This document shows, piece after piece, positions 1 to 7,916 of a stretch of 64,000 bases of DNA. Each line of letters starts with the position of its first letter. Positions within the stretch are counted from its first letter, which is position 1. The notes under the pieces were generated by a model that saw nothing but the letters and a program-made list of their open reading frames with translations, did no database searches and was not told where the DNA came from. Source of the DNA: Caulobacter sp031457805 (GTDB lineage: Bacteria; Pseudomonadota; Alphaproteobacteria; Caulobacterales; Caulobacteraceae); the NCBI RefSeq assembly GCF_031457805.1, contig NZ_JAVDXI010000004.1, forward strand, positions 186,001 through 250,000. The letters run 5' to 3'. The translations under genes were made by a program, and so were the position numbers.

Positions 1-1
1 G

Positions 2-2161
2 CCGGCCCGCAGCTTCCAGCTGAACGGCGTGCGGCTGGATCCGTCCGAAGGCGCCTGCGCCTTCACGGTCGAGGCCTTCAAGGTCACACGGATCGGCGAC
101 CTGGGCCGCGATCCGCGCGGCCTGCGCGGCGCGGCGATCCAGGCGCTGAAGCCGATGCTGGGGCCCCTGCGCGGCCCCGCCGGCGCGGCCTGGCGCCGTG
201 GGCGGGCGTTGCTGGCCAAGGGGCGCGTGGCGCGTCCGGCGGGACGCGACGAGAGCGCGGTCGGCGCGACCTACGCCCACGCGATCGCGGTCTCCCGCAA
301 CCTGCGCAGCCCGCACTACGCCGCGCCGATCGCCGCCCCGATCACCCTGCCGGCCGACGCGCCCAAGGTGGTGGCCTTCTACCTGCCGCAGTTTCATCCG
401 TTCCCGGAGAATGACGCCTGGTGGGGCAAGGGCTTCACCGAGTGGACCAATGTCTCCAAGGCCCAGCCGCAGTTCCTGGGCCACTACCAGCCGCGTCTGC
501 CGGCGGACCTCGGCTTCTACGACCTGCGCCAGCGCGAGGTGCTGGCCCAGCAGGTGGACCTGGCCAAGGGCGCGGGCGTCCACGCCTTCTGCTTCCACTA
601 CTACTGGTTCGCCGGAAAGCGCCTTCTGGAGCGACCACTGGACCTGTTCCTGAACGATCCCAGCCTGGACCTGCCGTTCGCCCTCTGCTGGGCCAACGAG
701 AACTGGACCCGACGCTGGGACGGCGACGAGAGCGACATCCTGATGGGTCAGGATCACTCGCCCGAAGACGACCGCGCGGTCTTCGAGGACCTCGCCCGCT
801 ACATGCGCGATCCGCGCTATCTTCGCGTGGGCGGCAAGCCGCTCCTGGTGCTGTACCGCCCCGAGATCCTGCCCGACGCCAAGGCCACCACAGACCGCTG
901 GCGCGAGCAGGCGCGGGCTATGGGCCTGGGCGAGTTGCACCTTTTGTGCACCACCGCCTTCGGCTTCCAGGACTACGCCGGCCACGGCTTCGACGGCATC
1001 GTCGACTTCCCGCCGCATGCGATCGTGGAAGGCGAGATCACCAACCGGGTGACGCCGCTGCACGCGGGCTTCACCGGCAAGGTCTATGACTATCCCGCCG
1101 TCGCCCGCCACAAGCTGGACGAGCTGGAGCAGGTCCCGGCCGCCTTCGTGCCCGGCGTCATGCCCGGCTGGGATAACCAGGCCCGCAAGCCCTGGGCCGG
1201 GGTGGCCTTCCACAACGCCGACCCCGAAAGCTATTTCGGCTGGCTGTCGGGCGCGCTCAAGCACGCCGAGGCCAAGCATCCCAAGGGCGAGGCCCTGGTC
1301 TTCGTCAACGCCTGGAACGAATGGGGCGAAGGGGCCTATCTGGAGCCCGACCGGTGGTTCGGCCACGGCTATCTGCACGCCACCCGAACGGCGCTCAGCG
1401 CCTGGCTGCCGCGCCTGACCAACGCCCATCCGATCATAGCCGAAGCGCAAGGCCAGTTCGCCAAGCGCGCCGATGCAGTGACCTTGCTGCACCTGTTCTA
1501 TCCCGAACTGATCGACTGGTTCGCCGAGCGCCTGGCCGCCACGACGGACGTCCTCGACCTGATGATCACCGTGCCGGAGACCTGGAGCGAGGCGGATCTT
1601 TCCCGCGTGCGCGTCGCCTTCCCCGCCGCGCATCTGGCGGTCGCCGAGAACCGCGGCCGCGACATCCGGCCGTTCGTGGAGACCCTGCGTCGCGCCCGGG
1701 CGCTGGGCTATTCGGTGTTCTGCAAGCTGCACTCCAAGCGCTCGCCGCACCAAGCCAAGGGCGACCAGTGGCGGGCCAAGTTGGTCGAGGGCCTGCTGGG
1801 CGGGGAGGCGGCCGCCTTGGCCCTGCGCGCCTTCGCCCAGGATCCGAAGCTTGGCCTGCTGGCCGCCGCCGGCGCCCGCATGCGGATCGGCGATCCCGAC
1901 GTGATGGACAACAACCGCGCCGAGGCCGACCGGCTGTCGGCGCGCATGGGCCTGAAGCCGCGTCCGGAGACGCCGTTCGCCGCCGGCTCGATGTTCTGGG
2001 GACGGACCGAGGCCTTCGCGCCGCTGACTGACCTGTCAGACGCTGAGATCGCCTTCGGGCCGGAGCTGGGCCGCGTCGACGGGACCACCGCCCACGCGAT
2101 CGAGCGCCTGACGGCGGCCATCGTCGAGCGCGCCGGCTATCGCGCGAGCTTCGAGCTGTGA
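2..2161 (+). CDS. WbsX-like glycan protein with RgpF-type C-terminal domain (5' partial)
   Basis: The frame is already open at the first base, so the gene begins before the window. A GTG at 29 lies inside it and is not needed as a start. The N-terminal two thirds carry the WbsX / GH99-like signature (VVAFYLPQFHP, then WWGKGFTEWTNV, and later FVNAWNEWGEGAYLEPD). This family sits in O-antigen and capsule clusters. The last third, about residues 490-700, resembles the rhamnan synthesis F domain (LFYPELIDWF, ENRGRDIRPFV, FCKLHSKRSPH). It ends in a GTGA overlap with the next gene, so the two are probably translationally coupled. The role is inferred as assembly or modification of a cell-surface polysaccharide. 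Substrate and direct activity cannot be read from the sequence. Confidence 0.8.
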   Translation, partial: PARSFQLNGVRLDPSEGACAFTVEAFKVTRIGDLGRDPRGLRGAAIQALKPMLGPLRGPAGAAWRRGRALLAKGRVARPAGRDESAVGATYAHAIAVSRNLRSPHYAAPIAAPITLPADAPKVVAFYLPQFHPFPENDAWWGKGFTEWTNVSKAQPQFLGHYQPRLPADLGFYDLRQREVLAQQVDLAKGAGVHAFCFHYYWFAGKRLLERPLDLFLNDPSLDLPFALCWANENWTRRWDGDESDILMGQDHSPEDDRAVFEDLARYMRDPRYLRVGGKPLLVLYRPEILPDAKATTDRWREQARAMGLGELHLLCTTAFGFQDYAGHGFDGIVDFPPHAIVEGEITNRVTPLHAGFTGKVYDYPAVARHKLDELEQVPAAFVPGVMPGWDNQARKPWAGVAFHNADPESYFGWLSGALKHAEAKHPKGEALVFVNAWNEWGEGAYLEPDRWFGHGYLHATRTALSAWLPRLTNAHPIIAEAQGQFAKRADAVTLLHLFYPELIDWFAERLAATTDVLDLMITVPETWSEADLSRVRVAFPAAHLAVAENRGRDIRPFVETLRRARALGYSVFCKLHSKRSPHQAKGDQWRAKLVEGLLGGEAAALALRAFAQDPKLGLLAAAGARMRIGDPDVMDNNRAEADRLSARMGLKPRPETPFAAGSMFWGRTEAFAPLTDLSDAEIAFGPELGRVDGTTAHAIERLTAAIVERAGYRASFEL

Positions 2162-3210
2162 TTCGACTGGCCCGTCTCGCCCGCCGGGTCGGTCGCAAGC
2201 TGAAGGCCATGGCGCCGACGCCGAAAGCGCCCGAACCGCCGTCCTTGCCCCTGCGCCTGGATGGGGTCGGGAACCCAGACTTCACCACGGTGCGCAATGT
2301 CTGGTGCGCGCCCGCCTTCGGCGTGCTGGTCGACTCCGGCGGTCAGGTGCTGGGCGGCGTCGCAAGCCAGGCCCTGAGCTTCAGTCCCGACCTGTCGGCG
2401 CTGCCGAGGGTGCGCGCCAACGATGGCGCGAGCCGCCTCATCCTGCCCGACACGCCGCCGCGCCTAACCAAGGGCGCAGTACTGGCGGGTTGGGGCGATC
2501 TGCGCAGCTATGCGGGTTTCCTGCTCAACACCCTGCCGGCGCTGCTGGCGGCGTCGGAGGCCGGGGCGCTTGGCGAGCATCCGTTCGTGGCGCCGCCGCT
2601 GGCGGCGTGGCAGGCCGACCTTCTGGCCCTGGCCGGACTGGACGCCCCGCAGACGAGCGACGCGCCGTGGATAGTTCTGGACGAGGCGATGGTGTCGCCG
2701 CCGCTCCTCCCCGCCCCGTCTCACCCGCTGCTTCCCGAGGTCCGAGCGCGGATCCTGCTGGCGCTGGGTCCGGCCAGCGAAGCCCGCCCCAAGCTCTACG
2801 TCAGCCGCGCCGATGCCATGAACGCCGTGATGCTCGACGAAGAGGGCGTCGAGATCGAGCTGGCGGCGCGCGGCTACACGATCGTCCGTCCCGAGACGGC
2901 CTCGGCGCGCGAGCTGATCAGCCTGTTCCGCGAGGCCGAGACCATCGTGGCTCCGACCGGCGCGGCGCTGGCCAACATCCTCTTCTGCGCGCCGGACGCC
3001 CGGATCGTGGAGATCCGCCCCCCGGGAGCGACGAGCGTGTGGGCGCAAGACCTGGCCGCGCGGGTCGGCGTGACCTGGCATGGCTTCGATGCGGCGGGCG
3101 CTATAGAGGCGCCTGGCACACCGCTGGATCCGATCCTGCCTCCGGCTGCGGCGTTTAGCTGGCGCGCCGACGCGGCCGCCCTGCTGGCGTTCCTGGCGCA
3201 GAGGGCCTGA
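2158..3210 (+). CDS. GT61-family glycosyltransferase
   Basis: 350 residues, GTG start inside the stop of the preceding gene. The C-terminal half has the GT61 (DUF563) pattern: KLYVSRADA near residue 215, a region reading ARGYTIVRPE, and APTGAALANILFCAPD near residue 265, followed by VEIRPP. No signal peptide or membrane segment is evident, so a cytoplasmic or membrane-peripheral enzyme acting on a surface glycan is likely. A second GT61 gene follows after 7 bases in the same direction, and the WbsX/RgpF-type gene precedes it, so this is one polysaccharide operon. Donor and acceptor sugars are unknown. Confidence 0.75.
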   Translation: MIRLARLARRVGRKLKAMAPTPKAPEPPSLPLRLDGVGNPDFTTVRNVWCAPAFGVLVDSGGQVLGGVASQALSFSPDLSALPRVRANDGASRLILPDTPPRLTKGAVLAGWGDLRSYAGFLLNTLPALLAASEAGALGEHPFVAPPLAAWQADLLALAGLDAPQTSDAPWIVLDEAMVSPPLLPAPSHPLLPEVRARILLALGPASEARPKLYVSRADAMNAVMLDEEGVEIELAARGYTIVRPETASARELISLFREAETIVAPTGAALANILFCAPDARIVEIRPPGATSVWAQDLAARVGVTWHGFDAAGAIEAPGTPLDPILPPAAAFSWRADAAALLAFLAQRA

Positions 3211-3217
3211 GGCGCGG

Positions 3218-4402
3218 ATGGCTTCGTTCGTCGACCTTTCGCAGACCGACCTCGTCCCCCTCTCGGGCGCCCTGCACGGCCCCGCGCGTGTGGCCCGCGC
3301 GCTGCTGATCAAGGGCGGCGCCCTGGTGCCGCCGCGTCCGATGCTGTGGCCCTGCGCCGGCGACATGCTGAACGGCCTGCACATCCTGGGCGACCTGCAT
3401 GCGCCCGACATCGACCTGATGGTGGCCAGGCGCGTGGTGGCCGGCGGCTCGGGCGCGCACCTCAAGCTGGACGACCAGCTCGTCTACGCCGAGGGCGCCT
3501 ACCCCTATTACGTCCGGCACTGGTACGAACACGACATCGCGCGCCCGGCCTGGGACTTCGACGCGCCGGTGACCCACCGGCTCGACCGGGCCTTCGTGAT
3601 CACCCACTTCAACTTCGTCTGGGGTCACTGGCTGACCGAGATGTATCCGAAGCTGTTCGTGATCCGCGCCCTGAACGCGGCGGGGATCACCGCGCCGCTG
3701 CTGCTGCCGAGGACCGCGCCCGGCTATGTGGCGCGCATCGTACGGATGATGCTGCCCGAACAGGAGATCGTCACCTACGACCCGCGCGACGAGGCGGTGG
3801 AGATCGGCGCGGCCCTGCTGCCGCACATGCTGAACCGCAACTACGTCTTCCACGACTTCCTGCGCTGGAGCCTGGAGCGGGAAGCCCTGACCTGGACCCG
3901 CGGCGGCGAGCCGGCCATGCTGTTCGTTAGCCGGGGCGGCGTGCGCACCGCCCAGTCCTTCCGCGAACTGGAGAACGAAGCCGAGATCGAAGGCCTCGCC
4001 CAGGAGGCCGGCCTTACCCTGGTGCGTCCCGAGACCCTGGGCTGGGACCAGCAGGCGCGCCTCTTCTCCCGTGCGCGACTGGTGGCCGGCGAATTCGGCT
4101 CGGGCCTGCACAACGCCCTGCTCTCGCCGCAGGGCTGCCAGGTGGTGTCGTTGAACTGGCTGGTGGAGGTACAGTCGCGGATCGGCAACTTCCGTCGCCA
4201 TGACGTCGGCTACATCCTGCCCGCCGACGGCCAGGCCCGGCTCTATTCGATCGAACCGCAGGCCAATCAGCCGTTCACCATCGACCCTGCCGAGTTTCGT
4301 CAGAAGCTGGCCGTCGCGGTCGAACGCGCCCAGGCGCGCAGGGCCATGGCGGGTTGGGACGACGCGCCGTTCCCGGCCGAAGGCCCCGATCTTCGCCTCT
4401 GA
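3218..4402 (+). CDS. GT61-family glycosyltransferase, second copy
   Basis: 394 residues starting at ATG 3218. GT61 landmarks are HFNFVWGHWLTEMYPKLF in the first half, LFVSRGG near residue 235, LVRPETLGWDQQARLF, and GEFGSGLHNALLSPQG near residue 290. It is related to the gene just upstream but clearly diverged, which suggests two different linkages rather than a recent duplication. It is the last gene of the glycan operon. The next gene lies on the opposite strand and the two stop codons are 9 bases apart. Confidence 0.77.
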   Translation: MASFVDLSQTDLVPLSGALHGPARVARALLIKGGALVPPRPMLWPCAGDMLNGLHILGDLHAPDIDLMVARRVVAGGSGAHLKLDDQLVYAEGAYPYYVRHWYEHDIARPAWDFDAPVTHRLDRAFVITHFNFVWGHWLTEMYPKLFVIRALNAAGITAPLLLPRTAPGYVARIVRMMLPEQEIVTYDPRDEAVEIGAALLPHMLNRNYVFHDFLRWSLEREALTWTRGGEPAMLFVSRGGVRTAQSFRELENEAEIEGLAQEAGLTLVRPETLGWDQQARLFSRARLVAGEFGSGLHNALLSPQGCQVVSLNWLVEVQSRIGNFRRHDVGYILPADGQARLYSIEPQANQPFTIDPAEFRQKLAVAVERAQARRAMAGWDDAPFPAEGPDLRL

Positions 4403-4411
4403 GACGCCAGC

Positions 4412-4765
4412 TCAGCCCGCGCGGAAGCGATCGACGGCCATCCGCAGCGCGCCGGCGTTGATCGGCTTGGCCAGAACCTGCACCGACTCGAACCCCGCCC
4501 TCGGCAGGTCGCCGTAGCCGGTGGCGAACACGAACGGCACGCCGCGCTCGCGCAGGCGCTCGGCGACCGGAAACACCATCTCGCCGCCGATATTGACGTC
4601 CAGCACCGCGCCGTCCGGCGACGGATGATCCCGGAGCCACGCCAGAGCCGCGCCCACGGCGCCAAACGACCCGGCGACCTCGCAACCCATGTCGCCGAGC
4701 ATGTCCTCGACCATCATGGCCACCAGGGCCTCGTCCTCGACGATCATGACGCGCGCAGTCTTCAT
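4412..4765 (-). CDS. Single-domain response regulator (receiver only)
   Basis: 117 residues, a complete CheY-like receiver with no output domain. The acidic pair is E10-D11 (IVEDEA), the phospho-acceptor is D56 (GAVLDVNI), the Thr/Ser switch position sits in FATGYG, and the conserved Lys is in LAKPI. It overlaps the stop of the upstream HWE kinase gene by ATGA, so the two are translationally coupled and probably cognate. A receiver without output usually acts as a phosphate sink, as a competitor, or through protein contacts. Kinase plus lone receiver resembles the lovK-lovR arrangement of Caulobacter stress signalling; that parallel is inference. Confidence 0.85.
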   Translation of the reverse strand: MKTARVMIVEDEALVAMMVEDMLGDMGCEVAGSFGAVGAALAWLRDHPSPDGAVLDVNIGGEMVFPVAERLRERGVPFVFATGYGDLPRAGFESVQVLAKPINAGALRMAVDRFRAG

Positions 4766-5907
4766 GCGGCCAGACTCATCCGTTCGGAGATCGGCGCGCG
4801 CAGCGTGAAGACCAATCCTGTCGGCCTGAAATCGAGCTCCGCCTGGCCGCCCAGATCCCGCGCCAGGCCTTGATGAACCATCTTGGACCCGAAACCCCGG
4901 CGCGACGGCTGGCCCGAGAGCTGGGGCCCGCCCTGTTCGCGCCAGATCAGGGTCAGAAGCCCCGGCGCGGTGGCCTCGTCGACGCTCCAGGTAATCGCGA
5001 CCCGCCCCTCCGGCGTCGACAAGGCGCCGTGTCGCGCGGCGTTGGCGATCAGTTCATGGATCGTCATATGCACCGAGACCGCTGTCTCGGCGTTGAACGC
5101 CAGCGCAGGTCCGTGAAAGTCGAACCGCGTCGCGAAGTCGTTGGCGAAGGTCGCCACGGTGCGCTGCAGGATCTCCTCCAGTTGCGGCCGTCCCCACGCA
5201 CGGCGGGTCAGCAGTTCATACGCCTGCGACAGGGCCAGGATGCGACTTTCGAAGACATCGGCGAAATCTTCGGCCGACGGAGAGGTTCGCAGAGTCTGGC
5301 GGGTGATCGACTGCACGATGGCCAGCGTGTTCTTCACGCGATGATCCAGCTCGCGCAGCAGGAAATGACCATGCTCGAGCGAGGCGGCCAGATAGTCGTT
5401 CAGGCGGCCGCTTTCCAGGGCCGGGGCCGTCGCCCGCGCGATAACCTGAAGCTTGCGGAGCACTTCTGGCGCGGGATCATACGGGCGCGCCCAATAGACG
5501 CCGATCGCGGCGATCGGGTCGCGAGGCCTGACCGGCGCGACCACGAGGCTCTTCACGAACGTGGGCCGATAGGCGTCGTGCGGAACGTCTGAATCCGCGT
5601 AGATGTCGGGACAGATCACCACGCGGCCGCTCTTCATCGCGCGCCCGGCGACGCACTGATCCATCGGGAAACGCTTGCCCTTCCACAGAGGGCCGATCGC
5701 GTCCTCGTCGACGTACCAGCACTGGTCCTTGTCGCGCATGACGAAGGCCACGCCGTCGGCGCCCAGGATGCGCCGCGCCGCGCTGCGCACCACGTCGGCG
5801 ACCTCGTTGATCGTGCGTGTCGCCGACAGCGCCTCGATCATCTCGATCAGAGTCGTCAGGCCGGTGTCGGCGTCGCCGATGCTTTCTGTGCTGTCGAGCT
5901 CCCGCAT
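4762..5907 (-). CDS. GAF-domain HWE-family histidine kinase
   Basis: 381 residues from ATG 5907, which has a GGAG close upstream. An in-frame start at 6057 would add 50 Arg-rich residues that look unlike the family, so the shorter form is preferred. GAF domain about residues 15-160, then the HWE H-box RELDHRVKN with H189. The ATPase half shows the family N-box (IHELIANAARHGAL) and the WxE motif (LIWREQGGP), followed by RRGFGSKMV. No transmembrane segment, so it is a soluble sensor. HWE kinases of alphaproteobacteria often feed the general stress response. The coupled receiver gene directly downstream is its likely partner. The ligand of the GAF domain is unknown. Confidence 0.87.
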   Translation of the reverse strand: MRELDSTESIGDADTGLTTLIEMIEALSATRTINEVADVVRSAARRILGADGVAFVMRDKDQCWYVDEDAIGPLWKGKRFPMDQCVAGRAMKSGRVVICPDIYADSDVPHDAYRPTFVKSLVVAPVRPRDPIAAIGVYWARPYDPAPEVLRKLQVIARATAPALESGRLNDYLAASLEHGHFLLRELDHRVKNTLAIVQSITRQTLRTSPSAEDFADVFESRILALSQAYELLTRRAWGRPQLEEILQRTVATFANDFATRFDFHGPALAFNAETAVSVHMTIHELIANAARHGALSTPEGRVAITWSVDEATAPGLLTLIWREQGGPQLSGQPSRRGFGSKMVHQGLARDLGGQAELDFRPTGLVFTLRAPISERMSLAA

Positions 5908-6076
5908 AGCTCCAATCGCACGATGGTTGCGCCGTAAAACCCTAACATGTAGACGGCGCCGAACAAGCGCGACCGCCATGCGCAAATCATGACGCCAAAC
6001 CGCGCGAACCTGTGGAAACTCGCACGCCCGCCGCGCCTGCGCCTTGATAAGTCTCAAGCTTCAGCGGGGGGGGGCG

Positions 6077-7339
6077 TCACTCGGTCGCAGGCGCGCCGCG
6101 CAGCACCTTGTCGAGCCGCCCGCGATCCAGAGCCCCCTCCCAGCGCGCCACCACCAATGTGGCGACACCGTTGCCGACCAGGTTGGTCAGGGCCCGGCAC
6201 TCGCTCATGAACCGGTCCACGCCGACCAGGATGGCCAGCGCGGCGATCGGGATGTCGGGCACGACGGCGAGGGTCGCGGCCAGGGTGATGAAACCCGCCC
6301 CCGTCACGCCCGACGCGCCCTTCGACGTCAGCATCGCCACGCCCAGCAGCGCCAGCTCCTGGCCCAGCGACAACGGCGTGTTCGTGGCCTGGGCCAGGAA
6401 CAGCGTGGCCAGCGTCATGTAGATGTTGGTGCCGTCGAGGTTGAAGCTGTAGCCGGTGGGGATCACCAGCCCCACCACCGAACGGCGGGCCCCGGCGTTC
6501 TCCAGCTTCTCCATCATTTGGGGCAGCACCGACTCCGAGGAGCTGGTGCCCAGCACGATGAGCAGCTCTTCGCGGATATAGGCCAGGAAGCGGAAGATCG
6601 AGAACCCGCTGGCCCAGGCGATCCCTCCCAGCACCACCAGCACGAACAGCAGCGAGGTGACATAGAAGGTCGCCACCAGCGCGCCCAGCTGCACCAGCGC
6701 CTCGACCCCGTACTTGCCGATGGTGAAGCCCATGGCGCCGAACGCGCCGATCGGGGCCAGGCGCACGACGATGTGGATGATCCCGAAGAACAGCTTCGAC
6801 GTCTCGTCCAGCACATGGGCGACCCGCTCGCCGAAGTCACCCATCCGCACGCAGGCGAAGCCGGTCAGGATCGCGATCACCAGCACCTGCAGCAGGTTGC
6901 CGTCGGCGAAAGCCCCGATGAAGGTGTCGGGGATCAGGTGCAGCAGATAGGCGACCATGCCCTCGCCGTGCTGGGCCTTTTCGACGTAGCCGGCGGCGAT
7001 CGAGGCGTCGAGCGTGGTCGGATCGATGTTGAACCCCGCGCCCGGCTGCACCAGCCGTCCGACCACGAGGCCCAGCACCAGGGCCAGGGTCGAGACCACC
7101 TCGAAATAGATCAGCGCCTTCACGCCCACCCGGCCGAAGGCCTTCATGTCGCCCATGCGCGCGATACCGCCGGCCACGGTGCAGAAGATCACCGGCGCGA
7201 TGACCAGCTTGATCAGCTTGATGAACCCATCGCCCAGCGGCTTCAGCGCCACCCCGATCTGCGGCCATATCGCCCCGACCAGCACCCCCAGGACGATCGC
7301 GATCAGCACCTGCACATAGATCGACTTCAAATGCCGCAC
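6077..7339 (-). CDS. dctA: C4-dicarboxylate/proton symporter DctA
   Basis: 420 residues, the normal DctA length. Inner-membrane transporter of the glutamate/dicarboxylate symporter family for uptake of succinate, fumarate and malate. Visible landmarks are the Ser-rich re-entrant hairpin (LGTSSSESVLPQM), the substrate and cation helix (FNLDGTNIYMTLATLFLAQA) and the second hairpin (SKGASGVTGAGFITL). The N-terminal helix begins MRHLKSIYVQVLIAIVLG. No adjacent dctB/dctD pair is present; the nearest two-component genes are the GAF-HWE kinase and its receiver, 170 bases downstream of the dctA stop on the same strand. A run of nine G residues (6066-6074) lies just after the stop and does not affect the frame. 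Confidence 0.93.
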   Translation of the reverse strand: MRHLKSIYVQVLIAIVLGVLVGAIWPQIGVALKPLGDGFIKLIKLVIAPVIFCTVAGGIARMGDMKAFGRVGVKALIYFEVVSTLALVLGLVVGRLVQPGAGFNIDPTTLDASIAAGYVEKAQHGEGMVAYLLHLIPDTFIGAFADGNLLQVLVIAILTGFACVRMGDFGERVAHVLDETSKLFFGIIHIVVRLAPIGAFGAMGFTIGKYGVEALVQLGALVATFYVTSLLFVLVVLGGIAWASGFSIFRFLAYIREELLIVLGTSSSESVLPQMMEKLENAGARRSVVGLVIPTGYSFNLDGTNIYMTLATLFLAQATNTPLSLGQELALLGVAMLTSKGASGVTGAGFITLAATLAVVPDIPIAALAILVGVDRFMSECRALTNLVGNGVATLVVARWEGALDRGRLDKVLRGAPATE

Positions 7340-7414
7340 GCGTTCCCCCAGCCTCGCGGACGGGGTTCTAACCGTTCGCGTCTTGCGCTATTGACCCTGA
7401 CCCGCGCGCCGCGC

Positions 7415-7491
7415 GGCCCGGTAGCTCAGCAGGATAGAGCAGCGCTTTCCTAAAGCGAAGGTCGGGGGTTCGAGTCCCTCCCGGGCCGCCA
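7415..7491 (+). tRNA. tRNA-Arg (anticodon CCU)
   Basis: 77 nt including encoded CCA at 7489-7491. The acceptor strands 7415-7421 and 7481-7487 pair fully (GGCCCGG / CCGGGCC). The anticodon loop reads TTCCTAA, giving CCU for codon AGG. The T-loop is TTCGAGT. Discriminator is G. It is oriented toward the kdp operon. Confidence 0.96.
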
Positions 7492-7638
7492 GGGCACAGT
7501 GTATGTGTCGTTGCAACTTGACGTCGCCCCGAAACGCTCGAGAGACCCCACAAGCGCGGTCGGTTTCGGACGCGTCCACCGCTGTTGACGGCGCTCTTCC
7601 CACCCGTCCCCGCCGCCCGGAAGCAACGGCTTCCGATC

Positions 7639-7690
7639 TTTATGCGGCCCTTACACGCCCCCCCCTGCTTCGATATGGAGCCTTTACGCC
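7639..7690 (+). promoter_or_regulatory. Tandem KdpE-like operator boxes upstream of kdp
   Basis: Two direct copies of TATG(C/G)-N4-(C/T)TTAC(A/G)C: 7641-7656 and 7674-7689, start to start 33 bases, about three helical turns. As I recall, the E. coli KdpE site has the same TAT..C-N4-TTTACAC form followed by a C-rich tract, and here too the first box is followed by a C run. They end 41 bases before the first small kdp-operon start. The gene for KdpE itself is the last of the operon, so autoregulation is expected. The rest of 7492-7730 shows no gene. Confidence 0.5.
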
Positions 7691-7730
7691 GGTCCATGGT
7701 CCTTGGCCTCCAACATCCAAGGAGGCCGCG

Positions 7731-7814
7731 ATGGCTGATCTTCTCTTGGGGGCGCTGGCGCTAGGCCTGTTCGCCCTGTTTGGCGCGTTCGTCGCCGCGC
7801 TGAGGCGCGTCTGA
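7731..7814 (+). CDS. 27-residue membrane peptide preceding kdpF
   Basis: Short ORF MADLLLGALALGLFALFGAF... ending ALRRV. One hydrophobic helix with a positively charged C-terminus, so probably N-out/C-in in the inner membrane. It has the best ribosome binding site of the region (AAGGAGG, 5 bases before ATG). Its TGA is followed after 2 bases by the kdpF ATG, an arrangement suited to translational coupling. It is not KdpF, which follows. I do not recognise a family. It may be a regulatory or assembly peptide of the Kdp complex, or simply a leader ORF. Confidence 0.6.
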   Translation: MADLLLGALALGLFALFGAFVAALRRV

Positions 7815-7816
7815 CG

Positions 7817-7903
7817 ATGCTGACGAACATTCTCTGGGGCGCCGGCGCGATCGTGATCGCCGGCTACATGGTTGCGGCGATGCTGCGGCCCGACAAGTTC
7901 TGA
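7817..7903 (+). CDS. kdpF: KdpF, small subunit of the Kdp potassium pump
   Basis: 28 residues, one transmembrane helix, ending in MVAAMLRPDKF, which matches the usual KdpF end (LRPE/DKF). It stabilises the KdpABC complex in the inner membrane. It starts 2 bases after the preceding peptide and ends 13 bases before kdpA, with no strong ribosome binding site of its own. Confidence 0.85.
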   Translation: MLTNILWGAGAIVIAGYMVAAMLRPDKF

Positions 7904-7916
7904 CGGACCCTTTTCC

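Noticed and set aside
6066..6074. Run of nine G residues as a phase-variation site
   Set aside because: It lies downstream of the dctA stop and outside any coding frame, so slippage would not switch a gene.
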